Positions 23,036 to 34,580 of a stretch of 64,000 nt of DNA are shown here, one piece after another. A model generated the notes under the pieces. That model was not told where the DNA came from, did not search any database, and saw nothing but the letters and a program-made list of their open reading frames with translations. Position numbers and translations under genes: made by a program. Within the stretch, counting starts at the first letter, position 1; every line of letters starts with the position of its first letter. This stretch comes from Vandiemenella viatica (Eukaryota > Arthropoda > Insecta > Orthoptera > Morabidae), in the NCBI GenBank assembly GCA_031002005.1, contig CM061921.1, positions 146,539,283-146,603,282 on the forward strand, given 5' to 3'.

Positions 23036-24065
23036 TTATAAGGCAACCGAACTTATCATAAAGGCCAAGACACCACATACAATAGTTGAAACATTGTTAA
23101 AGCCCGTTTGTAAATAGATGGTGAGTATAGTTCTGAGTTCAGAATCTGATAGTGAAATTTCAAAAATTGTTCTGCCTGTTGAGTGCTGACACGATCAGGC
23201 TCCAAGTTGTTGACATGTCTCGAAATATTGGAGACATTATGATGCAGAAAAATCAACAGCAATCGGAAGTTCTCACTTCAGATCGATGTGTCCACGGATA
23301 TCAGCCGCCAAGCATAACTTCCTGCTTACATTTGCTAAATCGATGGGGCTGTAATTGCAGGTAGAGGAAGTTCGGGTAGCCCCGGACATTTAAAATTAAT
23401 TACAAAAAATAAAAAATAAAATAAATAAAAAAATAAACATATTTTCTCTCTTTATTTTAATCTTAAAATTAAAGTGGTAACTTCTGCAGTCATATTAATT
23501 AGGAGTTAGTAATCATAATATTTTTTTCAATGAATTAAATTGAAAACACTTTCGCCTTAATTTTTTGGCCTTACAAAAATCACAATAATAATGGATATCT
23601 GAAGAATCTATAGAAACACAATCTTCATGGGCCCTGTCTTTGCTTTATAGCATGGAATCCAGTCGTCTTCAAAAATTTCTCCGCGTACGATACATTCTTT
23701 CCGTTTTACTTGATTTTCTTCGAAAGGCTTTGAATTAGTTACTTTTCTCTGTATTAAACGTGTTTATAGTGCCTTTACTTTTTTATTTTTTCACTTTGCC
23801 CTCTTTGCTGCCTTTACTTTTTTGCCCGTCCTCTCTACATTTTTTATATGGTGAATATGTTAAAACCTCGCCCTTTTGGATTTTCATAAATATATTCAAT
23901 AATCACCAACGAATTTTGGCAGGAGCGACGAAAAACTTCTGCCATGAACAAAACACAACTCACTGGGCGCCCAAGCCGCAGTTCAGTTGCATTTGTTTTT
24001 ACACTACAGGCTGCATATTTACAATAAAGTTTTACGGAAGCAGCGTGGTTGGTTTGTTAGAACTT
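23036..24065. other. no recognised feature
   Basis: AT-rich; the A/T-run region 23395-23450 and T-rich open stretches are low complexity. Confidence 0.45.
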
Positions 24066-24069
24066 TAAA

Positions 24070-24986
24070 GGCCCATTCACACTAGCGGTCGGCTCAGCTC
24101 AGCTCAGGTCAAAAATCGCTATACACGTAATCCAATAGGAGCATTCACAATACGCGGTCAGCTCAGGTCAGGGCAAGGCTGGTCAAACTGAAGATCCCGG
24201 CACCACCGATCAACAACGGTCAAGACCTGAGCTGACTGCAGGTGTGAACAAGCAACGGTCATGTCAGGTCAGATCAAATGGGCGGCGAACGTCTGAAAAC
24301 TATGCTTGAATTAGCAATAAAATAGAGTAATAAATATTTTAACGGTATGTTATTTCTGTTTATTTTTAATTCGGCAAAATTTAATATAAATTTAAATATT
24401 ATTACCCAATTTAGTACTGCCAAGGTTTCCGAATTAAAAAAAAAAAAAAAAATGGTGAATTTATTTCTTGTTATGTATGAACGTTAGCACCCAAACAAAG
24501 AATATGTGTAAAATAGGGTTACTCTCGTTCATCCTGAAATTCACTTTCTACTTGGCATGAAATTTTATCCTTCCATAAATAATAGTGCGAAATACATGTT
24601 GGTTAAATTATGTTATCAGTTAATCCTGGAGAAGAATTAATTTTTCTAAAATAAATTCGAAATCTTTGAGCCCTAAAATATCAAAAGAATTTCCGACCAC
24701 TCGTCTCGCACTGTATAGCTGGTAGTTAACATTCTTTTTTATCTTGATCTGTTTGCGCTTGAAACTCTGGATGCACCCAGAACCATCATCTTTTTGATCT
24801 TGACGTATTTTTAGGCTCATGATCCAAAATCATTACGATATAATTGACGTTGGGGTGTTCACTATGAGCAACTGAAATGAAATGGCCTCGTCTACGACTT
24901 GATCTGACCTGACCTGACCTGACCGCTAGTGTGAATGCTATCCTGGATCGTGAGCTGAGCTGAGCTGACCGCTAGTGTGAATGGGC
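24070..24986. mobile_element. foldback element with repeated CTCAGGTC-type ends
   Basis: Terminal inverted repeats GCCCATTCACACTAGCGGTC and its complement frame a 917-bp element. Inside each end are further copies of the same words: GGTCAGCTCAGGTCA at 24157, GACCTGAGCTGACTGCAGG at 24225-24243, and a GACCTGACCTGACCTGACCG run at 24903-24922. The middle is AT-rich and non-coding. No target duplication could be settled. Confidence 0.8.
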
Positions 24987-25072
24987 GTCAAGTGTTCGGT
25001 GTTACCCGCCGTCCGGGGCTTCCCGACTTTCGCCCACATATATATATATTTTTTCCCTAGAGTGAACTACCC

Positions 25073-26092
25073 GTGAAGAAATATTTTGTTCGTCTGATGA
25101 ATATTTGCTCCATAATGAATCAACATGGAAGGATTGCTTTAGTATTTGTACAGACGGAGCCCAATTGAAAGGATTTGTAGCTAAAGTACGTGAAGTAAAT
25201 CATAACATACGATGTGATCATTGTCGCATTCTCCGCGAAGCCATTGTTGCCAGGTCTACGCAATCTTCTCTGAAAGATGTGCTGGTCGAAGCAGTAAAAG
25301 TGTCAAACTTCATCAAATCGCGCCCCGTAAATTCGTTTTATGTCAGGAAATAGACTCGGAAGAAGTATGGTGGTTTTTAGGTATTAACGCGAATATTGGA
25401 ACTTAGGATGTCCAGGCATTTTTTACTGTTGAAGGACATGAGTACGCGTATTTATTTGGAGATGGTGAATGGGTACGTAAATTGGCATATCTTTCCGTCA
25501 TTTCCGTGCACTTGAATGAGCTGAACATCAAAATGCAAGTTAGGAACGAAAATATTTTTATTAATATGGATAAAATTAAAGGATTTGAGAACAAGCTGAA
25601 TTTGTGGCTACAGAGGAATTAAAATGGATCGTGTGAGATGTTCCCGATTGTATGTTTACTTGATGGCGGTAAAAAAAAATGGTGATGAAATGAATTAAAG
25701 AATATTTAGTAATTCTGCTGCAGATACTCAGAAAGTACTTTGGGAAATGCATTGAAGATTTAGACTGGGTTCACGATCCATTCGTTGCTAATTCAGAACA
25801 TCTTCTAATTAATGTACAAGAAGAACTCACAGATTTAAAAGCAGACAGAACATTGAAATTAAAACTTCTGAAAGTACCTTTAGACACATTTTGGATCACA
25901 ATAAGGAACGAATACCCGGCTCTCTCCGTGATGGTGAGAAATGTGTTACTGCAGTTTTCAATTACAGATTTATGTGAACTGGGCTTCTGGACGTTGACTG
26001 TAATTAAAACATCAAAGAGGAAAAGACTCAGATCCGTCGATGGAGAAATTAGACTTGCATTGCTGACGATTTCTACACGGATCAGCCAGTAG
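25073..26092 (+). pseudogene. hAT transposase relic, ZBED5/FAM200-like
   Basis: Three fragments in three frames follow the order of a ZBED5-like hAT transposase. 25105-25350 has WKDCFSICTDGAQ (catalytic-core block) and NFIKSRPVNS. 25470-25620 has KLAYLSVISVHLNELNIKMQ and ENKLNLWLQRN. 25765-26092 has DPFVANSEH, TLKLKLLKVPLDTFW and the hAT C-terminal dimerisation block CELGFWTLTVIKTSKRKR. Homologues are often domesticated genes in vertebrates, but here frameshifts, stops and missing segments make a dead transposon the simplest reading. The ends of the transposon were not found. Confidence 0.85.
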
Positions 26093-26109
26093 TGTGCACT
26101 TATCACATT

Positions 26110-28030
26110 GAATGTATGAGTACATTTATTTACTCTGATAGTAATTTAAAAGTGCCCGATTTTTAATTTTATGGAACACACTGTTTTTGGCTTTCCTACG
26201 CGAGTTATTGTTACGTGTTTCGGGACTGTATACCCCTAAAAAAGTTGATTTTACAGTGGTGAACCGTGTTGAGTCATGGATAATTTATAATGTGTTGACC
26301 ACTGGTGTAGACACTCTTGTGATACGAGGCTAGTTCCTTAGTTTCCTCTGTGTTACGCATTGTCTTTGCTATTACATCGACAATTCTTGGAAGAAGTGAT
26401 ACATATTCCATATCGTTATTCTTGTCCATCGCTTTCAACTATGTCTAGGTAATACGTAATTACTGTAGGCTATTTCTTCCACAGTTGCTTGTTAAAGTAA
26501 TAAATTATTTCGTAAATGCAACTATTTAAACTTTTGTTTATTTTGGTCACGTTTCGCCTCTCATTATTTACGTTTCTGTTGTGAGGTGTTCAACAGAAGT
26601 GTAAATAAAACAATTGATCGCGGATTATACCTCGACGAGAGGCAAAATGCGTATGAAATAAACAATAATTCTAATAACCGTTTTCACTGTCTTGTACTAT
26701 TTATCATTTCATGTCTAGATAGATACATTTTTCCCTCCCCTATGGAAAAATGGAATATCTTTGATTTTCTCGCCTTTGAGAGTTATACACAGTCTTCCTC
26801 TAGATGTGTAGATAGAACCGCAGTTCTCACGGGGTATAGTGAGATCTCTGGTTTTCGTCACCTTGATAGCTGAACGCTGTTTTTGTGCCATAAAGCGTCT
26901 TTGCCCTAACAGTTCGTCATCGTAGAAGATATCCATTATTTCTCTCTACAAAGCCTCATACAGGGATGGGGTTTCAGATAGGTGCGGGTGACACGCCTCT
27001 GACGTTGTGGCCCTAACAATTAGTCCTTATCTACCTCTATCATTCTGTGCTTGTATAGGCACACTATTAGCTGCTTGTCGTAAAAATTAATGAGTCTTTG
27101 TGTTTGGTTTCGGCCTCCAAACAGTTGAATTATATAATTTCTTATCTGATTATGTGTAGGTAGGCTCACAAGGTAGATTTTATGCAAAGAAACACTGGTC
27201 TTGAAGTTTGATGTTGTTGTACCAGCCGTTATTTGATAATCCTCTCCACAAAGCTTTGCTTTTTCCTCGGTGAAAAGCTTTGTACCTTCTTTCTTCGCTA
27301 TTTGCGTTGCGTTACGTTTTGTAGTTGAAGTGTAAAGGCAGGAAACAACGTAAAAATTCAGTCCTCTAGTCAACGAACGAAGAAAGAATAACTTTTATCA
27401 CTCTACCTACTGTTTGCGCAATTAAACCGCTAGATCTTAGAGGTTAAATAATCTTTATACCTACAGAAAAAATGAGTACTTTCTTTATAGCGGTAGAGTC
27501 TTAAGAAAACAATGTTTGAACAGCGGTCTTTGTAGCCCCTACAGAGCTCTCTAAACTCGAACTGAGGGGCTAATTTGTCTGTCAGAGAAACCGTTTTAAC
27601 AATCGATGGTGAGTTTATGATAGCTAATTCTGTGGGCTGGGTTATTAGGAAAGTTTATTTTTAAAGATGCTGCAGTTCTCTGCCCGTTTGATGAGCTAGG
27701 TTACGCCCGTAGGCGATTTGCCGTCTCGGTTTTCCTCCTCTCCCTGAACGGTACTGCGGGATTCCAGATCGGATATGTGGGCTGCTCAGGCTATTCGTAT
27801 GTGGCTGTACTACAAGGAGAAGAGCTCAGGAGACGACATAGTGCCGTGACTGTTCAGATGTCTGGAATAGTGCCATGCGAAGAGTTCTTGGTCACATCCG
27901 CTGCGAGTACATTCGCTTCTTCATGTTGGCCAGATCATAGAGATGATATATTTTAAGGTATGGCGGACTAGTTTCCGTTTGACGTGGATTCAACTCTAAT
28001 TATGCTACCATATAAAGGGAAATCAAAAAA
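26110..28030. other. no recognised gene
   Basis: Moderately AT-rich sequence. Short open stretches exist on both strands (e.g. 27020-27373 -) without recognisable domains or repeat copies in the window. Confidence 0.45.
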
Positions 28031-28112
28031 AAAAAATACTGGTGCTTTTATTTTATTAATAAATAAATTACGCCAAAGCAATTGACTTTTTTGTATTTAT
28101 TGGTCTCCCGTA

Positions 28113-28145
28113 CGCGTTTCACTTCTTTTGCAGAAGCATCTTCAG
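28113..28145 (-). ncRNA. hammerhead-like motif 1
   Basis: On the - strand: CTGAAGA, one base, a hairpin with stem CTTCT/AGAAG, then GAAACGCG. The layout CUGANGA-hairpin-GAAA is that of a hammerhead ribozyme core, but there is an extra base between the two parts, so activity is doubtful. Similar motifs are at 29247, 29899, 33494 and 52347. Confidence 0.35.
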
Positions 28146-28605
28146 TGGGTTTTTTCTGTTAATTATGTACAAAGGTTGTAAGCAGGTTATGTTGTGGTTG
28201 GTACAGTGGAATAAATTATAATCTAACTTATAATCTACTTACATTTTGTGGTCTATTGTATTTCTTTTAGCTCCATTCTCAGCATCAGTGCATTTGCATT
28301 TTTGGTGGGAAGTGTCTTCATTTTTCAGATTCACAACACTACACTTTTTTGCACTGCACTATGTGTTTTTACTTGCAAATGGCCGTTCTGTTTTGTTACT
28401 AAGTATCGAGTTTTGTGTAGTTATGCGGTGCTGTTTTGTTGTTTCAGTCTTCCATTGTTTGGCGGTTTTTTTTTTTCAAATATAAATGATTTCAGTAGTT
28501 GTGGTTTTTTATGTCCTATCTTTATTGCATTTGTAAACAGGAAGTTTGCCTAAGATATTCTCGTAAATAAATGAATTAAAAAGTTAAATCACACTTCGCT
28601 AGAAT

Positions 28606-28983
28606 AGGGAGCGTCCATAAACTACGTGGCTGGGTCTAGGGGGAGGGGGAGGAGTTGGCTGGAAAGCTACGCTGGGCTACGTGGGGGGAGGGGGGTGTTC
28701 CAAGCCACGTAGCTTTCCATTCTTATAATTTTTTTACAGTTAAAATAAAAAACAGAACTCACAACAGCATGCGAATATTTATTTCCGTCATTTAACTACC
28801 TCCGTATGTAATTTACGATAGTCTGACAAGAGAAAACGGCACAAAAGGTCTTATGGAATCAATAGGGAAAGAAGCTACGTGCCGCGTGGGGGAGGAGGGG
28901 GGGTAGAGGCAAAAGCCACGTCGGGCTAAGTGGGGGCAGGAGGGTTCACAGGAGGGGAGCTACGTACTTTATGGACGCTCCCT
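28606..28983 (-). mobile_element. MITE family M, copy 2, complete
   Basis: Inverted ends GGGAGCGTCCATAAACTACG and TTTATGGACGCTCCC enclose about 370 bp with G-rich runs and GCTACGTGG words. It lies in the opposite orientation to copy 4 (54542), judged from the internal AGTCTGACAAGAGAAAACGG. Non-coding. The TTA next to the right end in other copies suggests a 3-bp TTA target preference, as for PIF/Harbinger elements. Confidence 0.85.
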
Positions 28984-29246
28984 TGTTGATTATTGCATCG
29001 AGCCGTAGTCTATATTTTGTGTTTAGCGCTTTTATTTCGGAGAACAACTTGCTTGAAATTATCTGATAGTCGTTCTTACAATCAATTTTCATTAATAACA
29101 AGCTTCCTCACATCTAAAATAATTTTAACTTTATCGATAATAAATGGATTTACGAAAGTCTGTAACTGTTACAATTGACGAGTAAGCAAATCATTTTACT
29201 GCAACACAGTTACTTTTGATAATGTTTTATTTTTATGCTGTGCGCG

Positions 29247-29277
29247 ACGCGTTTCGAGAAATAATTCTCATTTTCAA
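29247..29277 (-). ncRNA. hammerhead-like motif 2, degenerate
   Basis: TTGAAAA-T-GAGAA...TTCTC-GAAACGCG on the - strand: the stem is perfect, but the first conserved base is T instead of C and the sixth is A instead of G. Likely inactive. Confidence 0.25.
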
Positions 29278-29898
29278 ACACTTTATTACATTTTCGACGT
29301 GAGAAGTGTTTTTGTCAGTTTCTGTCAGCTTTCGGTGTATTGGCCACCCTTTCAATGCCACCATACGGACCTGATGGAAGAATGTGAAATTTATTTGCAT
29401 CATAAATTATCTAAAAATACCATACTAACTGAAAAATTAGAAACTTAATCTGTGACCTTTTTCAAATGTTTTGACAATTTACTGTAAATTATGTACCATA
29501 ATCTGCTAAGTCCCAACACAAATGTAATTTTATTTATTAGATATCAATCACATCTGAAAAATCATTAGCAACCTGTGCTGTATAATAACATATATCCTTA
29601 ATAATGTCCTGTATTATCTTTTTACTTTCAATGTTAGACGTACTGAATCATCTTTGCTTTGTTTATATTAACTTTCAAACATTGTACCTACATTTAATGT
29701 AATGAGGATGTGTGCGTGTGAGTTTAGGTGGTGTCGTGTTCTTAAGAAGCCTTCAAAAAAGTAAGTTTGATTAGATAATTACTCCACATCTACTTACTTG
29801 AAAAGTCTTTATATAGTACAGTACGCCACAATTTTATTTTCAGGAAACCACCGAAAGCTGACACAAACACTTCTCATTTCTAAAATGTAATAAAGCGT

Positions 29899-29928
29899 TC
29901 GAAAATGAGAATTATTTCTCGAAACGCT
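29899..29928 (+). ncRNA. hammerhead-like motif 3, degenerate
   Basis: Mirror copy in the right arm of the long-TIR element: TTCGAAAATGAGAATTATTT followed by CTCGAAACGC. Same stem, first box degraded further. Confidence 0.2.
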
Positions 29929-29996
29929 TCGCGCACAGCGTAAAAATAAAACATGATCAAAAGTAACTGTGTTGCAGTAAAATTATTTGCTTACTC

Positions 29997-30358
29997 TAAA
30001 ATAATTTTTATAAGCTAAAATAACTCATTGCCCCTGCTGTAAATACGAATGCTAATTTTTCTGCACCCAATGAAAGCTTTCATCGCGCGCGTATTGATAC
30101 ATTCACTGTATCGCATAAACGTGGGTCCCAATTTTATTTTCTTACTCTAGCAGTGATCATAGAATATAATGAAACAATCTACATAAAATGAATATAAACA
30201 AGAACAAAGCAACTAATAAACAAACTACTTACACTTACACATACGTTTAAAGAAAATGTAACGCAAACTAACTCAAAACGAAGTAGGTAATAAATACATA
30301 CTGTATAACATGAGCTTAAATGACAGCTGTACTGCCGCGAAAGCGTACATGATTATCT
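29997..30358. other. no recognised feature
   Basis: AT-rich spacer between two mobile elements. Confidence 0.4.
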
Positions 30359-30502
30359 GCACTGAAGAGCCAAAGAAACTAGTATAGGCATGCGTATGCA
30401 AACAAAGATTTTAATCATTCAGAGTACGGCGCTGCGGTCGGCAACGCCTACATATGACAACAGGAGTCTGGCGCAGGCGTTAGATCGGTTACTGCTGCTA
30501 CA

Positions 30503-31379
30503 ATGGCAAGTTATCACTATTTAAGTGAGTTTGAACGTGGTCTTATAGTTGGCGCACACCGAGAGTGGTGGTGTAACGGCTAGCGTTCTGACCTCGCATT
30601 CGGGAGGACGGCGGTTCGAATCCCCGTCCGGGCATCCAGATTTGGGTTTTCCATGGTTTCCCAAATCACTCCAGGTGAATGCCGGGATGCTTCCTTCAAA
30701 AGGCCATGGCGGAATTCCTTCCCATTCCTTGCCCACCATCCTTTCCCGTCTCTAAAGACCTAGTTGTTATAGGAGACGTAAAGAAGTTAAAAAAAAAAAA
30801 AAGTTGGCGCACGAGAGATGGGACAAGCATCTCCGAGGTAGCGATGAGGTGGGGATTTTCCCATACGACCATTTCAAGAGTGCACCGTGAATATCGGGAA
30901 TCCGGTAAAACATCAAATCTCCGTGGGGCGTGTGCAGCTAGAGTCATATGGGACTCCTGATACGTCTAGATACGACTCTGACAGGTGACACGTACGTACG
31001 CATCCTGGCTGATCAGCTGCATCCATTCGTGTAAATTGTGCATTCCGACGGACTTGGACAATTCCAGCAAGACAATGCGACACCCCACAAGTCCGGAATT
31101 GCTACAGAGTGGCTCCAGGAACACTCTTCTGTGTTTAAACACCTCCGCTGGTCACTAAACTCCCCAGACACGAACATTATTGAGCATGTCTGGGATACCT
31201 TGCAACGTGCCGTTCAGAAGAGATCTCCACCCCCTCGTACTCTTACGGATTTATGAACAGCCTTGCAGGATACATGGTGTCAATTCACTCCAGCACTACT
31301 TCAGACATTTATAGTCGAGTCCATGCCACGTCGTGTTGCGGCACTTCTGCGTGCTCGCGGGGGCCCTACACGATATTAG
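30503..31379 (+). pseudogene. Tc1-like transposase, disrupted
   Basis: Start MASYHYLSEFERGLIVGAH (30503 onward) is interrupted by the SINE at 30558-30801, then resumes VGARDGTSISEVAMRWGFSH, the helix-turn-helix that binds the transposon ends. An internal deletion and stops follow at about 30955-31000. The catalytic C-terminal half continues with FQQDNATPHK (second Asp) and NIIEHVWDTLQRAV (Glu), 36 residues apart by my count, and ends ...RARGGPTRY at the TAG 31377-31379. One extra in-frame TGA is at about 31254. Confidence 0.88.
30558..30801 (+). mobile_element. SINE family A, copy 8, inside the Tc1-like element
   Basis: Full-length, A-tailed copy with head CGAGAGTGGTGGTGTAACGG. The exact 11-bp target duplication AGTTGGCGCAC at 30547-30557 and 30802-30812 is derived from transposase codons, which proves that the SINE landed in an existing Tc1-like copy. 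Confidence 0.95.
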
Positions 31380-31413
31380 GCAGGTGTACCAGTTTCTTTG
31401 GCTCTTCAGTGTA

Positions 31414-32690
31414 ATGTGGTATCTTGCGTCAAAGTATCGTTCAGCGCACTTGCGTACTTAACGCATAACGCTAACAAATGTCTCCTTGTCACTCCAACGA
31501 AGTTTCCCTTAAAAAAAAATAAAAAAATAGCATAATTGGATTCAATGTAGATCCTAATCTAGCGTCTTGAACAAAATTTCAGTTCTACCAAATGATCAAA
31601 CAAATTGCCACTCCGCATGCCGATCGTGTCACCACATTGGGAGTGTTACGTCGCGCAGAGCAGTATAACTTCTTGAGTGTGAAGTTACGACGCTCGTTTT
31701 GTTCACAGTATAAATTTCGTGTATGAAGCATTAGTTCCTCAATATTTCTCACGAGATGGCTGAACGAGAGCTTATTGATTTCCGTGTACTGTAAACCCGT
31801 TAAAAGCTGAAGCTTCTTGAATAGTAGTGTAGCAGCGAAATGGTAACTCTTTGCGAAAAATATTATAATATAATTGAAGATAAGAAATTATTTATTAACA
31901 AATATTACTGTCACAACTTTAGTTATTTGATACTGTACAACTGTTTCCATCAAACTTAACTAAATTGTTAAAACATTTAAAGGGAAGATAGTTTTATTAA
32001 TTAAAAATCACGAAATTTACTCAACTTTTACTTTTCTAGTGGTAAAGAAATGATACAATTAAAGGTGCTGTTCAGATATATATTTTTGATTTGATATCAA
32101 CTCGCCTGAAAATTAATGCACAAGTTATACAGAAATATCTCGGCAACAGCAAGGAGTCGATTGAATAAAATAAATCTTTGCAATAAATGGGAGCTGGCGC
32201 AAGATATGGCCAAACATCGTAAGTGATGGGTACTCTCGGTATGGCGCGCTATAGTAACACAAATTTTGATTATTGCACGAGGCGTTGAAAGAGAAAGTTT
32301 TGAGGCAATAAATGGAAATTATCGTTAATCGCGATTAACAGGTTTTTGTTAATGGTTTTTCGTCTTGTAACTAAACAAAATGCTTTTTGAGGCGTACGCA
32401 TTTCGTTTTTATTTAAGAAAAGCTCATTACCCTTGGAAACATATATACAATAATGTTGATTAATTTTTAATTTTGTATAATTGCTTAGGTTTACTTTAAT
32501 TACTACCACTTACAGTTTTTGATAACGTATTAGTACGTCCAAGTTCGATGTTCTTTACCAGGTATACGTTTCATACCATCACTTCTTTCAAAGGTCTTCA
32601 TAGTATAAAAGACACATATTAAGGTTCAGCATGGTTTTAATTCTTGACTGTCAATTTAGAATTGCATAAAAGCGTTTGCTATGAAGAATT
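31414..32690. other. no recognised gene
   Basis: AT-rich; A-run near 31510-31527. Nothing supportable. Confidence 0.45.
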
Positions 32691-32699
32691 TTCTAGATG

Positions 32700-33010
32700 C
32701 CGCTGGGCCAAAGATTTTTTGTGCTCCGAAACTAGTGGCGTTTTGTTAGCACAGGCAATCTCGTCAGTCTTCTGCTGCCATATCCCATCAATGCCAATTC
32801 AGCTGCACTGCCTGCACGGACACATCTGTCGTACGTCCCTCATCGAGTGTTACTGTTCTTTGACGCAGTGTTGTCTGTCTGCCAACACTGACACTTCGAC
32901 GAAGACGTCGCTGACTCGGTCATGAAGTAGACGTGGTTGGCTACTGCGTTGTAATGCCGAAAATTACATATTGACGGCATGCTCTTGACGGGATCGAAGA
33001 ATGCCCAATG
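32700..33010 (+). repeat. dispersed repeat family R1, copy 1
   Basis: Shares in order GTTTTGTTAGCA, TGCTGCCATATCCCATC, CAGTGTTGTCTGTCTG and the TGACRCTTCGACG stretch with the inverse complement of 62500-62800. It is therefore a dispersed repeat of at least 300 bp, of unknown type and with no recognisable coding. Confidence 0.6.
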
Positions 33011-33195
33011 CGTGTAACACCGACTACCACTCCGCGTTCAAAGCCTATTAATTCATGTCGTACGCCCATATTAACGTCAGAAAACTTTTCAAACGACTCA
33101 TGAGAGTACAAAAGAAAGCCCCGACACTGCCCGGCACATTTATACGTTTCTTCCGGGTTGGTGCCGCCATCAGGATATTTACATCTTCCTATCCC

Positions 33196-33384
33196 TCGCC
33201 GGCCTCGGTAGCGTAGGGGCTAGAGTGCTAGCTCCGCGTGCCGAAGGCCGCCGGTTCGAATCCGGCCGCGGGCATGGATGTTAAGTGTTGTGTGTCTGTG
33301 TGAATGTCCTGTCCGTCCTGTGGCGTCCATACATTGGAAAAAATACACATTGAGCTGGCTGTATGGCCTCCGTTGCCGAATGCC

Positions 33385-33435
<51 letters not shown>
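33196..33435 (+). mobile_element. SINE family B, copy 1
   Basis: tRNA-derived head GCCTCGGTAGCGTAGGGGCT with the B box CCGGTTCGAATCCGG, a body ending TGTATGGCC...GCCGAATGCCATT, and a poly(A) tail of nearly 50 bases. Exact 13-bp target duplication ATCTTCCTATCCC at 33183-33195 and 33436-33448. The long pure tail and exact duplication mark it as one of the youngest insertions here. Confidence 0.95.
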
Positions 33436-33440
<5 letters not shown>

Positions 33441-33493
33441 CCTATCCCATGACTTTGGCATATGTGTGTGTGTGTGTGTGTTTACCCAGGGAA

Positions 33494-33525
33494 CTGAGGA
33501 TGTCTTGAGGTAAAGACGAAACGCG
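33494..33525 (+). ncRNA. hammerhead-like motif 4
   Basis: CTGAGGA-T-GTCTT...AAGAC-GAAACGCG: perfect 5-bp stem and both conserved boxes (position 7 of CUGANGA is free). It has the same one-base insertion before the stem as the other copies, which a canonical hammerhead lacks. Confidence 0.4.
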
Positions 33526-33544
33526 TGTAAGACGGAAGACTAAT

Positions 33545-34570
33545 AACAGCTACAAATTAAGGCTGATAGGTCAAAACTGTATGATTAACAGAAGTAAAAA
33601 CTAGAGGAGCTGAAAGAATTAACAACCTGAATGAAGATGCGGTGTTATAGGATGAGGATTTTTAATGAAACTGTTCAAGAAGAATTTTTTCTTTAGTAGA
33701 ACACCAAAATAGTTGCACCATTAAAATGCTTACTAACAAGTTCTAGTAATTTGACCGTGGCTGTGTAACTTATTACTTACTTAAAGTTTTTCGTAACTTG
33801 TACTGTCATAATTTCAAGTAAAATGCTCCGAAATGTATGTCCTGGCACAGAACCAACAATTTTATATGAATTCTAAGTCTCGTCATTAACGTAATATTTT
33901 CCGAACGTAAACGAGGGTTTACTGTTCTACAAATTCAGAAATTAACTTCTGTATCCAACACTAATTGTCTTCATTGTGTCATTAATGTGTCATTTCCTGA
34001 AAATGTACAATAGGATGCCTTGAAATTACTAAACACATTCAATGAAGCATTGTTAACGATCAGCTTTTTAAAGTTATTAATTAAACTATGTTCGGTAAAC
34101 AGTGATTTTACACTGATGATCAGTTTACAAACTGAGTCAAATATTTTTCGATTCTGCCACAAGTCTCGATTGTTTCTTGTGGAGTAGTTCGACAGCTACT
34201 CTTAATTCAATGCGGAAGGTGGGTCCAACTTTACCTGGGACCCGATCCCATCAATTTCAGATTAGCCTCTGTAAGCTGCTTTCACGGGTCGCAGTATACT
34301 TCCATTTTTCATCAGTGAATGTCGCCCACCCAGATATCTCATGCTTAGGACGTTCAGTTCCTTAGTAGTGCTTTTCCCTTGCAGATTATACGTGGACAGG
34401 TGATACGATACTACTCATTTTAAAACTAGGCACCAAATTTATTTCCTTCTTCTCTTTTAGGAAGTGTCCCGTTGCAGTTTGCCAGAGATATTCAGCCTGT
34501 AGTCCGCAGACAGAATATTAAAAATATAATTTAAGGTATAACAAAAAAAATAACAGTGAACATTAGCATA
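33545..34570. other. no recognised feature
   Basis: AT-rich, without repeats or reading frames that I can support. Confidence 0.45.
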
Positions 34571-34580
34571 ATATTATTAG

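Larger units (their letters stand above)
29180..29996. mobile_element. 817-bp element with about 155-bp terminal inverted repeats
   Basis: GAGTAAGCAAATCATTTTAC at 29180 is mirrored by GTAAAATTATTTGCTTACTC ending at 29996, and the match continues inward for about 155 bp on each side with few differences (through ACTTTTGATMATGTTTTATT and GAGAATTATTTCTCGAAACG to TGACARAAACACTTCTC). Each arm contains a hammerhead-like motif. The middle is AT-rich without coding sequence. Confidence 0.8.
30360..31411 (+). mobile_element. Tc1-like transposon, copy 2, internally deleted and SINE-interrupted
   Basis: Well-kept ends CACTGAAGAGCCAAAGAAAC and GTTTCTTTGGCTCTTCAGTG, with TA after the right end (31412-31413). 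Without the 255-bp SINE insertion the element is about 0.8 kb, because the part between the helix-turn-helix and the second catalytic Asp is missing. Same family as 7445-8649. Confidence 0.88.

Noticed and set aside
25105..26092. Domesticated ZBED5-like host gene
   Set aside because: Three frames, internal stops and missing segments fit a dead transposon better.
28246..28553. Overlapping hydrophobic frames in two phases
   Set aside because: T-rich sequence open in two frames at once, typical of composition bias.
33206..33285. tRNA gene at the head of SINE B copy 1 (and similar at 2235, 12719, 14820, 30558, 40121, 47340)
   Set aside because: Good A and B boxes, but fused to a common SINE body, no pairing acceptor ends, and flanked by target duplications and poly(A).
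33390..33435. Poly-lysine coding stretch
   Set aside because: This is the SINE poly(A) tail.
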